A stretch of DNA of 64,000 bases from Ceratopteris richardii. Lineage: Eukaryota > Streptophyta > Polypodiopsida > Polypodiales > Pteridaceae. Every line of letters begins with the position of its first letter. Within the stretch, counting starts at the first letter, position 1. This document shows positions 43,961 to 55,719 of the stretch, in pieces. The DNA is taken from NCBI GenBank assembly GCA_020310875.1, contig CM035412.1:139106669-139170668 (forward strand), in the 5' to 3' direction. The translations under genes and the position numbers were made by a program. The notes below the pieces were generated by a model. It was not told the DNA's origin. It ran no database searches and saw nothing but the letters and a program-made list of their open reading frames with translations.

Positions 43961-46900
43961 CACAAAGGGCTACACAAGAAGCATCTCAGTATTGGGAAGA
44001 GATCGAGGTCTCGCCATACTAGGATCACACTCTGTTTCCATATTAATATGTTTTTCGTATGTATTATATCTCTACAGTTACCAACACTCTGACATGTAGA
44101 CATCATAACCTTCCACTATAGGCCCATGTCATAGGCCATCAACTATATATCCTTACCTATAGAAGCTTACCCCCTACTACCACCAGTAGAGCTGACACCA
44201 TAGTCATGCCACAACAATCACCCCCACCCCTGAACCTACCATTCCCCCCTTTACAATTAGACTTCACCACTCAACTCGAGCTCCTATCGGAATTGTACAA
44301 ACACAACATCCTACAACAGTAGGTTAGACAATAACAACATAGAATGTAGTAGAGGAATAGCAAGTACCCCCTATCAACTTTGATATTTTCTTCCTAGTTA
44401 CAAGCACAACAACACAAGTAGAGGAAACTATGACCTTTGAATTCAAACCACCACTAACAAATTTTGGAGAGTTAGTATTCGAACGCTTGTTATGTATCAT
44501 AGGAAAATGAAAGACCTAGTTACTCTAGATTCTAGACAAATCATGAAGAAGGACATACTAGAACGGATCAAGAGGATGAGGAGAGACCCCTAATAGAAGA
44601 TGAACAAGAAAGAACCACTTGGCAATGAGATAAACAAGAGCAACACTAATGAAAGAGGCATTAGAAATGGAAAGATATGCTTACACAATAGTACTCTAGA
44701 GATTACATGCAAATATAGTAGCAATACGATCTTGATGGGAGCGTAACAAAGAGCGGACCCATGCCTTGTTGCAACAAGAATTAGAGAATAGTAGGAAAGA
44801 ACCCTTGATAGAGACTACCCATACATTGAATCAAGCATTTAGAGTGCTTGAGGCACTCAATTTCCTCATCAATTGACCATCAACTAGATATGATGTGGGA
44901 CAAGTCAGACTCCAACTACACCAAGTCCACACTTTCAACGTACGTGTACCACCCAATCTCTCTAGATGCTTGATATGTAGAGGACATATGCACCCACCTA
45001 TCTCACAAATCGACACAAGCTTTTTAGGTCTATGATCCATCCCATGCATCTCCTTTACTTGTCAGCTTTCAGAGGAATTCCAATCCATCTTCAAAACACC
45101 TCTATAAGTGCCTGCTTCCATGTTCCAATAGCATCTCCACCTCATTCTCCACAAGGCATGACCACTGACACTGAGGAAAACATTATCTTAGTATCACATC
45201 CATAACCATGTACATATGAACCTTGCCACCGTCGCTTCCATTCCACCACCTGTAGTCCCTTTTCCATCACCAATCCGAACCACCTTAGCACCTTTTCCCC
45301 ATCCAATCAATCCCCCTACTTCTTTATCATTTGACTGAGTTGGTCCAAATATCCACCGCACCCAACCAGCCTTTCATGCACCATTCAATCCACCCACCCC
45401 ATGTACCCTTTCTTAGGAGAACCTCTTTTCATCATTCATCAGTCTGAAAGCCTACCTTGGACCTTATGCTTCCCAACCTGTAACTTCAATTTTGTTGAGT
45501 ACCATGATTACACCACCACATATGGCACAAATTGTGCCACTATTCACAATCACCACTACTCACACGATTACTTCCGAACCAATGGACATCTCACCACCCA
45601 CCATAGAACTTCTACCACCACTAGTACCACCATACTCTATCCCCCACCAACTTCACCTCCACTCACTAATGTATTCACCTTTGCATACACATTACCCATC
45701 CCCTCTTCCATCCCCTCCACATCCACACTTGACCATCCTACATTCATGTGATTCAACTTTGTATATACATCATCAGTTGTAGATAGTGCGATTTAGAAGA
45801 TGATCACATGTATGCAACAAGTTAGAAAAGAATTTTTAATCTTAGGAAAATTCCATATGTGCTTGCAAGAGCACTCTTTAAGTCTACAATTACAAATGAA
45901 TTCTCTTAGAGTAGGAAATGCCTCTCTTAATGTGTACTACACTCAAGTAAAAGATGTGCACCATACCTTAGAAATGCGATTGGAAATGCACAAAAAGCAG
46001 ATAATCAAAGTAATAGAAGAACATTTACGTGCTCAAATGGACTGCAATGCTTGAGTAACCATAAACATGGACCTTTTATGCTGGCACCTAGCTATAGAAT
46101 TAGAAGAGAATCAAAAGCTATAAGAGCAAAATAGATAGAACTTTGAAGGTATGATGGACATGTCGTGTGCCCCTATTAGCCCCTCTTACTTTTAGGCAAC
46201 CCAATCTCAAAAAATCAGGATAATTCTAGAAGATTACAAAACGTTTTTGGAGGCCCATGACAAGCTCAATGGAGAATTTTAAGCTTTGCAAATGACTCAT
46301 GAAATCCTCCCCATGCCCATTCAAGAGGAGCCATCCATGACCACCACCACCATTCGAGAAGTAGCCCTGGCAAAGCTTGAAGATCTTTGTAGAGAGGCCA
46401 CATTAATGAAGTATGAATTAGCATCATGTGCCCCTCTAGATAGACTAACACCACCAACGTATATCGTTGAACCCATGGAACACTTGACTGAAATCATCCT
46501 ACTTACGTCAAAGCACAACTATAGGCCATGGCCATGTTTGAAGAATCCATTTATTTTCATGAGCTAGCACCAAGTTGGTACGTATCCACAAACAAGCTGC
46601 AATATATGCCATACTTTATGATTTTAGTACAATACAATGCACATATTAAATGCATTACTTGAATCTCCCCATACATTTAGCATAGTCTCAACCTAAAGAG
46701 TTACCTTCAGAGGTGCATCAAATAATGATCTTTCAACCCAATTAGTGAGCACAACTTGAAAGAATAACTAGAGATGATGTAGACATGGACAAACATATCT
46801 CTCCACATTTGATTCAATCTATGCTAGAGTCCCATCCCTCAACCAAGAACATGGATTGCTTTTTCCATCAAGCTATAGAATGGTAAGAACTTTTAGGATC

Positions 46901-47580
46901 GGGTCAATTACCCTTCCCTCGCACCGCCACAAGGACCACTGACAATAGCATAATTGATGAAAACAATTCTTCATTGGTTACCACGACTATGCAAAATGAC
47001 AAATGTTGTGATGAGAATGTAGATCAAAATCTTTGACCTCATGTAGACAACTTTTAAAGTATTTTTAAAGTTCAAAGATCCACATGTCTCTACACCGAGT
47101 TCTAAACATGCCAACCTAAATCACATTTATGATATAAGTTCAATGCCATAAATCAAAGTCTAATATGCCTGACATTAGTGAGTAAAGTAGCTCCTTGCCT
47201 AATGCAAGCAAACGCTCAAAGAAGTGGGAGTACCACTTCGAAGATTTCATTTCAAGGCCAAGACATTTGTTATAGCTCTTTGCATGTAATAATTGCAATA
47301 TTCTTCACATTACAAGTACCCTCAACTAGACACATCTACAACAATCCAATGGCCCCAATTGGAGGTAGATCTTGCTAAAGGCATCCAGATCAATGAGCAT
47401 TCCCTAGCCTTAGACCTTCTACATAATTATATTGATTGCTACTTCAACAAGAGTCTATCATGGATGACAAAAACAAGAGAGAGGGGAGTGTTCCTAGTGC
47501 ACAATGGCAAGATTCATCTAGAGGAGGGTGTAGACATTGAAGAAGAGGAAGTATATGATGCAAGGTGCATGAAAGGATAA
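43961..47580 (+). repeat. Unidentified repeat family R3, copy 1
   Basis: Begins CACAAAGGGCTACACAAGAAG. Matches 62186-64000 over most of that interval. Weak ORFs: 45800-46054 (helical, Gln/Glu-rich, LEMRLEMHKKQIIKVIEEHL), 46286-46567 (EVALAKLEDLCREATLMKYE), and 47293-47580 ending in an acidic tail EEEEVYDARCMKG. No known domain recognised. The coiled-coil-like character and repetition suggest a degenerate gag or a non-autonomous element, but this is a guess. Confidence 0.6.
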
Positions 47581-48365
47581 TCATTAGTGAGCCATATGTT
47601 TTTCAAACAATCAAATATCAAATATCAATGATTACGTCAAATACCCAAGAAGTAAGTTTTATCATTGTCCTTGTATTGGAAACACCCAATTTTGTATTCA
47701 AATGTTTCATTTTGTGAAGCTAAGGAGTCCTCAAGCTTGAATAGCTTAGGTAGGGTCTACCTACACATTTTCAATATTTAAGAGCCCATTGGATACCTCA
47801 AATTAGCTTTAGAACCTATTTTTTTAACTAGGCTAGACATTAAGTTTAAAATTGGCCAGAACTAGTAGGAAAACTATAAAAGAGCTAGAGACCATATTTT
47901 GAGGTTCGACTTATGAAGAAAGAGAGCTAGTGTTATAATTGTGAACATTGTTAATAGAGAATCTACTTCCTTCCATTGATCCACTTCTTGTCTCTACCTT
48001 GTGTGTGTGTTGATCTTGTGTGCTTCTCACCTTCACCTTCACACACTTCACCCATTCACAATTTTCATGTCATCCTCATGTCTCCAAGGATTGACAAGTA
48101 AGGAGGTGAAGCTTCTTGATGTGGTGCTCATCCTTGTTTAGAGTGAAAATAGGACTCGTGTGCTGGGAAATACTATGACATAGGGGGGATAATGCTTCTA
48201 GAATATGAATGTAATAAATATCTCCACCTCTTTGAAGAATTGGTAGTTCTAAGCCCTTGATCAAGGTCCTATGATGAAGAAAAAAGGCCTTTGCATAATT
48301 GGATTACTCAAAATATGTGGAATTTTTTGTTTCTGAAGTGTGTGAAATTATTATTGTTGTGATTT
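47581..48365. other. No gene seen; possible LTR-like sequence after R3
   Basis: Contains CT-rich and TG-rich runs near 47990-48060 and no motif-bearing ORF. Confidence 0.35.
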
Positions 48366-48895
48366 CATCATTAGGGGAAAAAATGAACCCTGAATGGGCC
48401 TTTTAGTTTAAGGAGTGATTAGTGATGGACCAATCAGAAGAGGGTGGTGGCCACAGTCTATGCCTTATAAAATACTAGACTGAAGGGGGGAGAGGGGACA
48501 TATTTCTCCCTTATTTAATGAGCTGCCTCTAGAGAGAGAAGGAATCTCGTAACTCAGTTGGGCCCAAAAATTCAAAATTTCTAAAAAGTTAAAAAACTCA
48601 TCATAACACCTAAAAATGGACCCCCCATTACTTTTTAGGGTCAAAAGTACTCTTTTTGACCCCAAATTCAAAATCCGTGCATGTTTTGAGCTAAAAAAAA
48701 AAGGATTTTTTCAAAAATACTCAAAAAAGAGTTATTCCCTCCTAAACCACACATTTTCATACCCAGGTCCCAAAAAGTCATCTTTTCCCACTACTTTCAC
48801 TCTGTAGCACACCATTGAAGCTCCTGTTTCTACACTCCAAGCTACCTGCATCTCCTATCTCGAATTATTGTTGTAGCTTGAAGACCTTTAGCTTC
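48366..48895 (+). repeat. Repeat R2, copy 1, upstream of the unknown gene
   Basis: Shares 'cattaggggaaaaaatgaac' and the following 'atgggcctt' with 54404-54437, then 'tctagagagagaa' and T/A-homopolymer-rich sequence in the same order. It ends directly before ATG 48897. Confidence 0.6.
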
Positions 48896-48896
48896 A

Positions 48897-49968
48897 ATGG
48901 CAACATCTAAAGCTTCTAGGCGACCAAAAGATGAAATCCTCACATTAAGATGTCACAATATCAAAGCCACAGATGGACAGTGGCTATCACATGAGTACTC
49001 CAAAGGTGCATGGGTCTACATGCAACCCTCTAGAGTTGGGCCTCATCGAGTTAGAGATTGTGGAAACTTAGATCTTCATTGAAAGGGAAAGTTACTTGGC
49101 TTCAAGAAGCACAGAGACAATGGGATGGTTGCTATTGTACAACATGTTTTTACAATGGCAACTATGAAACTTGAAAACTCTAGTAGTATGAGATATCGTG
49201 TGAATTGTAAGTATTACTCTACAATATTTTATGTTTTCTTGTGTCGGATATGTTTCTGAACTATTTAGATATGTTTTTGTTTGTTTCAGATATATTTCCT
49301 TCTACTTTGGTGGAAGAGCAACCACTTCATAGTCTTACAGGTACTTTCCACACATTGCATGCAGATGTTGGTGCACTAGTCTTTCCAAATATATCTCCTG
49401 CTCAACTTTACCATGATAGAGTTTCTTTTACACACATGGATATGTTGTACCCTCTACAATGAATGGTTTTGGAAGGTTAGAGAGAATTGAAGTACATTCT
49501 CTTCTTAGCTTGGAGTGGCCAAAACCTGATATATGGTTCGTATCATCTTTGAAGCAAAAGATGGTAATGGATATACATAACTCTTTGAAATTCACAAAGG
49601 TGTCTAGGTCTGTAGGTTTGCACTGGTCTTTTCCCATTCATTGTTTTGTATATTTATTCCAAGGATTCTCATTCCAAGGGACTTCCACCATGTTCATGTG
49701 TAAAGATATCACATATGAGCAAGTCAAAAGTCTTCTTGGTGAAAATTGGGGTTTGATGGAAGGAATTGCAAAAGGTGATAAATATCTTTGTAAAATAGGT
49801 GGAACAGGTATAGGATTTCGATATTTGAAACAACATACTTCATTATACATCAGATTCTACTATGATCGTTGGATGTGCAAACTTGGCAAATGGATACCAT
49901 TTCAAAGTTCAGAGGGATCTTTGCATTCATTTGAAATAAATGACTTCAATTTCTTGCAAATTGATTAG
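48897..49968 (+). pseudogene. Unrecognised two-exon gene, damaged
   Basis: I do not recognise the protein. Exon 1 runs from ATG 48897 (MATSKASRRPKDEILTLRCH) to donor GTAAGT at 49209, with an in-frame TGA at 49080-49082 after NLDLH. The exon's sequence continues KGKLLGFKKHRDNGMVAIVQ in the same frame. Acceptor TTTGTTTCAG ends at about 49289 and splice phase matches exactly, giving a ~80-nt intron. Exon 2 reads IFPSTLVEEQPLHSLTG... A one-base shift near 49425 (T-rich run) moves the frame to a clean 170-codon block: RLERIEVHSLLSLEWPKPDI, FKMCKDITYEQVK-like, YLCKIGGTGIGFRYLKQHTS, ending at 49968. Codon periodicity across splice and shift argues for a former gene. Confidence 0.6.
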
Positions 49969-50451
49969 AGGTGGGTAGAAGAATGGAATACAAAATGAAA
50001 GTCACTGTAGATTGGAGCAAAGATGGAACAGAACTCTCATTGTCATAATTCTTTTGCAACGTGATAATGTCACTTCTTGGGCCCTAGTCATTGTATCTCA
50101 TGGTTTTTGCACTTTCAAGAACCATGTAAAAATTAGGACAATTGATTCATGTTAGATATTGTATATACCTTCTTCTCTGCAATGGTAATTTCAAAACTTT
50201 TGGAATGTCAAAAAGTCTGTTCACTACTTTGAAATGTGGTTGATCATGTTTTTTTTGTGCATTATTTTGTCATCAGAAACACATTTTTTGAAATTGCACT
50301 TCTTTATTCTATACTTTTAAAAGTGGGCCCAGACAGTTTAAAAACTTGAAACTACTATGAAAATGGTTCTATGTGCTCATTTCTCACATTTGCACTCTCA
50401 AAGAGCTAGAAAGCACAGACTACAAGCCTCTAGAATTCTCGCGCGCAAGCA
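49969..50451. other. Intergenic/promoter region of the 50452 gene
   Basis: AT-rich, no ORF. Directly before the start codon lies 'ctctagaattctcgcgcgcaagc'. No clear TATA box can be singled out. Confidence 0.4.
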
Positions 50452-51998
50452 ATGGCTGCTAGCACTTCCACTCCCATGAAATCTCCTCGAGATCTATTCA
50501 TGGAGTTTTTGGATACTACAGACTACAATGGTCATACGGATTTGTATGACCTAGTCTGTAGAGTCCCTAATCTTGAAGGGACAATAGCCATGAACTCCGA
50601 TGTGATCGATGAGATCACAGATTTTATGGAATTCTATATATTAAGATATGCCATAGATATTCCAGCATATGAGTGTAAATGGGTCCCCTGTGACCTGCTT
50701 TTCTACATTCATAAAGGAGATGAGGCGTTTGCGAAACGCTTAAAGCATTTCATGGCTATTGCAGAGGCTTCAAGGCACCTGTTAGATGACATAGTGCCCT
50801 TAATTAAACAATTAAATAAGAAAAGGAAAATGGGAAGAAAATATCTTTCCTATGTAGCAACAACCATTTTTTTTGTGAAAGAGGAGCCTGAACCTTCACC
50901 CATGGACCTACCCCATCTTGTTACTCGGGGTTTTGTAGATGACAAGAAGGAACCCCAGACAGAAGCTTTCAACCTATTAGAAGAGAGTCAAAAAATTTCC
51001 AGAGAATTTCCTCAAGGAGTAGTGGACAAATTAAAGGAAGCGAGTACACAGAACAGTCCACCCTCCAACTTAGACCCCGTGGAATCCACTCTACCAGAGG
51101 TAAAGATGGAAATGTTTTCAGTTGTACTTGTCGACGGAGAGGAATTTTTGTTCTTGCACGATATTGAGAAGGCATTCGGTCTACGCCTCGACAAATGCCT
51201 TAGTATTTTCTGCTCAACCTCGGATGTTCCCATGGACAACACGTCTAACATTATTGAAAAGGCAACAATTCCACTTGGTGATTCAGTTGCGGACACAATT
51301 GCATTTGTGTGTGAAGAGATTTTGAGCCATGCCAACCAAGATGCCACTGAAGAAGATCTGGCTGCAGCAAGGGAAAGAATTTTGGAGAAGAAGATTTCAA
51401 CATCCCCTGTTGTGGAGCAAAGTGGCATGGCCCATTCATCGATTCCACTAGATGCAATGGGAAGAGGAGAGGATGAAGATAGGCTTCAAGATGTAAGTCT
51501 CTACTGACATTTATGGTTGTCTCATATTCATACAAGATGTATCTATTTAATTTTATGATTGTCTATGTGCACGAAACAATTGAAGTGGACAAATTTGCAG
51601 CAAGGAGTGGTGGTGATCGTGTTTCCCGGGGCCATGGCTCTTCCTTGGCACAATACATTGGAAAATTGCCAAAGGAAGATTTTGTCATAATCCACAAGTA
51701 CTTTTCCCCTCAAGGACACTTCATGACTTGGTGTCTAAAGGCCTTGAGCAAAGTTTTGTGCCTATCTACAATAATGCAAGGGACCAATTGTATATTTCTA
51801 GTTAGGAAGTCCCTTGCCCTTACTACCCTAGGAGTTAACTTTAGAGGAAAAGTATTAGGTCAAATAGGAATAGCTTTAGGTCTTGGACTGACAGACCCTC
51901 ACTTAATATCCCAATCACTTTTGACTTACCAATTGCCACTATCTTTTCAGAGAAGAAAGAATGTAGTGGAGAGGCTCAAGGCCAAGGGCCAATTGTAA
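50452..51998 (+). CDS. Unrecognised protein, intact 351-codon ORF plus probable 3' exon
   Basis: Not a family I recognise. ATG 50452 has a strong plant context (caagcaATGGCTGC). The ORF opens MAASTSTPMKSPRDLFMEFL and is mostly soluble and acidic. Features: helical block AKRLKHFMAIAEASRHLLDD followed by a basic patch KKRKMGRK (about residues 124-131, possible nuclear signal); a Pro/Glu-rich linker near 145-155; C-terminal helix ATEEDLAAARERILEKK. A donor GATGTAAGT at 51493 suggests the terminal VSLY is intron read-through. A 3' exon ending at 51998 reads GKLPKEDFVIIHKYFSPQGH and LGQIGIALGLGLTDPHLISQ. The obvious acceptor (TTTGCAG, 51600) is out of phase with the donor by one, so either the acceptor differs or a 1-nt indel exists. 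No transposon motif is present. Confidence 0.55.
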
Positions 51999-52139
51999 AA
52001 ACTTTATAATACCAATTATTGTTTTTCCAATTTCCATGTGCATTCAATCTATTATATCTTTATGGTTTTTGACAACCTCATAACTTTTGCACAATTTAAT
52101 CATTCTTTTTCCATTATTTCTTGTAATTTGTGTTGCCCA

Positions 52140-52668
52140 GACAAAAACACAACCATTACCAAAATGAGAACCATAACCATAACCATAACCATAACCATAA
52201 CCATAACCATAACCATAACCATAACCATGACCATGACCATGACCATGACCATGAACATGACCATGACCATGACCATAACCATAACCATAACCATAACCAT
52301 AACCATAACCATAACCATAACCATAACCATTACCATTACCATTACCATTACTATAACCATAACCTTAACCATAACCATAACCATAACCATAACCATAACC
52401 ATGACCATGACCATAACCATAACCATAACCATAACCATAACCATAACCATAACCATAACCATAACCATAACCATGACCATAACCATAACCATAATCATTA
52501 CCATAACCATAACCTTAACCATAACCATAACCATAACCATAACCATAACCAAAACCCTAACCATAACCCTAACCCTAACCCTAACCATAACCATAACCAT
52601 AACTCTAACCATAACCATAACTCTAACCATAACCATAACCATAACTATAACCATAACCATAACCATAA
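52140..52668. repeat. (CCATAA)n hexamer array with CCATGA, CCATTA and CCCTAA variants
   Basis: About 85 hexamers. CCATGA variants cluster at 52225-52275, CCATTA at 52325-52350, and CCCTAA units at 52550-52590. It abuts the 3' end of the 5S-like repeat at 52665-52670. The 200-230 codon ORFs over it are artefacts. Confidence 0.95.
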
Positions 52669-53500
52669 TGTTACCGTTAGTGTCCATGTGAAAGGCCAAA
52701 AATCCATCGGACACTTTTTGTATATGTTCTTTAATAAAACATATAGTGGCATGTTTAGCTACGGACTGTGAGCTTGAATGCATTTGTAACACCCAAGAAA
52801 TTTTTGTTCTTGCTCTCTATGTAACCGTGCCTTTTTTGGATATTTTGCAGGCCCTGTGTGGAGCACTATGTGCGGCATCTGGAGTGCAATTTTGTACTAT
52901 GAGTGTATTCTTGTGGAGCTCTCAAGAATGAGAGTTCACCATGGTGCATCACCTTCGCAACACTTCACTATTATCAAAGTATTCTGAGGCAAAATATTTG
53001 TTCTTTTGTGCAAGCAAAGCCAATATCTACCCACCCACCCAAGGCTTTCTTTAAGGCTTATGACCAAGGCAGTGATCAAGACATAGACCTTGGCATAGCT
53101 TGTCATCTGAGGCACCAAAGTCACCATTGGTGTTATTGGCTGCACGTGAGGGAGGACCTCAATGTTCAAAGAAGATGGAGGTTCCCGGTACTTCTTGGTA
53201 CTTCTCGGGAGATCACCCATCCTAGTTTGTTCCACCAAAGCTCGCTTAACTAGAACTCACTTGCCATTAAGCTTAAAACATGTGGTTTTTGAAGAAGGGG
53301 AATGTCTAAGGTTGACATTACATGTTTTGTGCTCTCAAAGCTTCATTCTTTGCTTTCAAGGCCTATTTTGAATCATTTTTGGGGTGATTCTTGGAGTCAT
53401 TTTGGATTAATTTCATGCATAGTTGCCTTTACACAAGTTGAAGAACATTAATAAGAGTTTTCTTTGTACTTCTATGACAACAAAAATTCATATGATGTAG
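52665..53500 (-). mobile_element. 5S-promoter repeat, copy 1 (minus strand)
   Basis: Reverse complement of 60816-61690 along its length. Shared blocks include 'ggccttgaaagcaaagaatg', 'ttgaggtcctcc', 'gtgatgcacca' and the terminal 'cacatggacactaacggtaa'. It contains a 5S-rRNA-like block at 53199-53252. Its 3' end runs straight into the hexamer array. No ORF belongs to it. It may be a SINE3-like or Cassandra-like non-autonomous retroelement. Confidence 0.8.
53199..53252 (-). promoter_or_regulatory. 5S-rRNA-like internal promoter block (copy 1)
   Basis: Minus strand: TTAAGCGAGC, then GGATGGGTGATCTCCCGAGA. These correspond to the A box and C box of plant 5S rRNA genes, in correct order and spacing. 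A few substitutions relative to the other copy. Confidence 0.85.
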
Positions 53501-54403
53501 TTCTAGCCTCTGAATTTCTCATCTCATGAAGTTTCACATGTGCATTGTCCTACTTGGGAGGTTGTGGAAAACTCCAAGAAATTGTACTTGACTTGAGAAC
53601 ATATGTATTTCAACAAGAGGATTAATCTGCCAGATATATGAGCCATCAATATTCCTACTAGGTTTAGCATTTGTGGGAGGTTGGAAATGGTAGGGTTTGG
53701 GTTGGTTGGTAAAGGATTAGATGTAGATGCAATGACTATTTGGACCTAGCTCAAACTTGGTCTCTTCTATAGAGTAATAACAAGTTATTTCAAGGAAGAT
53801 AATTGCCCAAATTGCTTGGATGGCAAGAGGTGGTGCCTTGACGTAGGGTTTGTCAAATGTCAAATCACACTTCCATCTTGAAGGTCTTGTGGGTGAAGCA
53901 ATAACCATCTTATTAGCCCTTTCAAAGGCTGAGAACATACCAATACTTCATCCAATCTAACTTGCAAGTTGCACTCGCTTGATTGCGAGGTCAGTGATGT
54001 TGTGAGAATCCCCAATTTGAGCTTGTTAAAGGTCTCACTCTCTCATTTTAACCTTTGAGACTTTTTAAGCTAAATAGATACTTCCAAGCACAAGAGTCTT
54101 GAGTTGGTACACTACCTTGCTTGATTAGGCACCCATGGCTAGAGGCAAGACCCTTGATCAGTGATCCCATAAATCCAACGTGGAGGCCATATTTTCAAAA
54201 ATCTTATTGTTCGCAAGCATTAGGCTTATCTCACTTTTTCTAGGTGTAAATTTAGTAGTTTTAATTCCTCTAATTTGTTCTTTCCAAGTGATGGGGCCTT
54301 ATGTCAAGAGCTTCAATTAGTGGGGACCTTTGGAGAGAGCCTCAATAAGTAATGGGGGTAATTTTTTAAGTCAAATTAGAAATTTCAATAACCAAATAGA
54401 CAT
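53501..54403. other. No gene seen
   Basis: Mixed AT-rich sequence with only short ORFs and no motif. The first ~100 bp may be the diverged 5' extension of the 5S-promoter repeat. Confidence 0.4.
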
Positions 54404-54860
54404 TAGGGGAAAAAATGAACCCTGCATGGGCCTTGTAAGGATCCCTAATTTTAAGGGATTAAGCTTAATTTTGTTCTTGTTTAAGGGGACAAAGTGCATT
54501 TAATAGGGCACTTTTTAGTAGGCTGGAGTAGGCTTTTTTTTAGGCTTCAGTAGGCCTCTCTCTTTCTTCTTCTAGAGAGAGAAAGAGAATCTACTTTCCA
54601 CATCATCAAACTCGTACATGTATTTGAATAAAAAAATGAGTTTTTTTTTAAAGTCTCATTTTCAGTGTATATTAACTCAAAAGGGCCTATTTTTTAATAT
54701 ATATGTCAGAAGTCACTTTTTTGGGCCCATTTTTTGAAGTTTCTTTTAGAAAAAGTATAATTTTCAAACTCCCTCCAAATATAAGTGCCACACATCATCA
54801 AATCCGTGACTATGCTTCCCCCAAAAAATGACTTTTTTCAAATTTCATCATTTTCAGCCA
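54404..54860 (+). repeat. Repeat R2, copy 2
   Basis: Partner of 48366-48895 by the block 'cattaggggaaaaaatgaac' and 'tctagagagagaa'; diverged elsewhere. Not followed by the gene found after copy 1 but by a 23-bp array. Confidence 0.55.
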
Positions 54861-54913
54861 TACACAGTGGAAAAATACACTTTAACCCGTACACATACAA
54901 GAAAACACATTTT

Positions 54914-55175
54914 TTAAGCATAATGCACATGCATATGCATACATAATGCATATGTGTATGCATACATAATGCATATGTGTATGCATACATAATGCACATG
55001 CATATGCATACATAATGCACATGCATATGCATACATAATGCACATGCATATGCATACATAATGCACATGCATATGCATACATAATGCACATGCATATGCA
55101 TACATAATGCACATGCATATGCATACATAATGCACATGCATATGCATACATAATGCACATGCATATGCATACATA
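54914..55175. repeat. 23-bp tandem array
   Basis: About eleven copies of ATAATGCACATGCATATGCATAC. Two units near the left edge carry 'catatgtgtatgc' instead. The unit contains the self-complementary ATGCATATGCAT. Confidence 0.93.
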
Positions 55176-55712
55176 CATACTTACATGCATACACACACAT
55201 ACACACCCACATACACATATACACACATACACAGCTTTGCATATACACCTACATACACATACACACACATATATGTTCTTACATATACATTCACACATGT
55301 ACATACATGCACATACACACATACATATATTTGCATGTGCATATATCTGCATGTGCATGTGCATGTGTAAGTGTATGCATGTATGTATGTGTATGTGCAT
55401 GTGCATGTGTGTGTGTATATGTATGTATGTGCATGTATATATGTAAGTGTATCTGCATATGTGTGTATGTATTGCATGTATATGTGTTTATATGTATGTA
55501 TGTGCATGTGTATGTTTCTATATGTATGTATGTGCATATGTATGTGTGTGTGTGCATATGTGTGTACATATGTGCATCTATATGTGTGTATGTGTGTGTA
55601 TATGTATGCATGTACATACATGCATGTATGTGCATGTATATGTGTACATGCATGTATGTGCATGTGCATGTGTGTGTATATGTGTATGTGCATGTACATG
55701 TGTATTGAAGTA
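55176..55712. repeat. (CA/CATA) then (TG/TATG) microsatellite
   Basis: ACAC/ACAT-rich to about 55330, then TGTA/TGCA-rich to 55705. The strand switch makes the region a loose inverted repeat. Translated ORFs here are artefacts. Confidence 0.93.
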
Positions 55713-55719
55713 ATTCAAT

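Noticed and set aside
44275-45570. Insertion in R3 copy 1 rather than deletion in copy 2
   Set aside because: No element edges or target duplication were seen around the interval, so deletion is preferred, though it is not proved.
49080-49082. TGA read as a recoded (selenocysteine or edited) codon
   Set aside because: No supporting structure is visible and the same gene has a frameshift; simple decay is enough.
52038-52792. ORFs of 213-230 codons (His-Asn, Thr-Ile or Met-Val repeats)
   Set aside because: Produced by the hexamer array in all frames.
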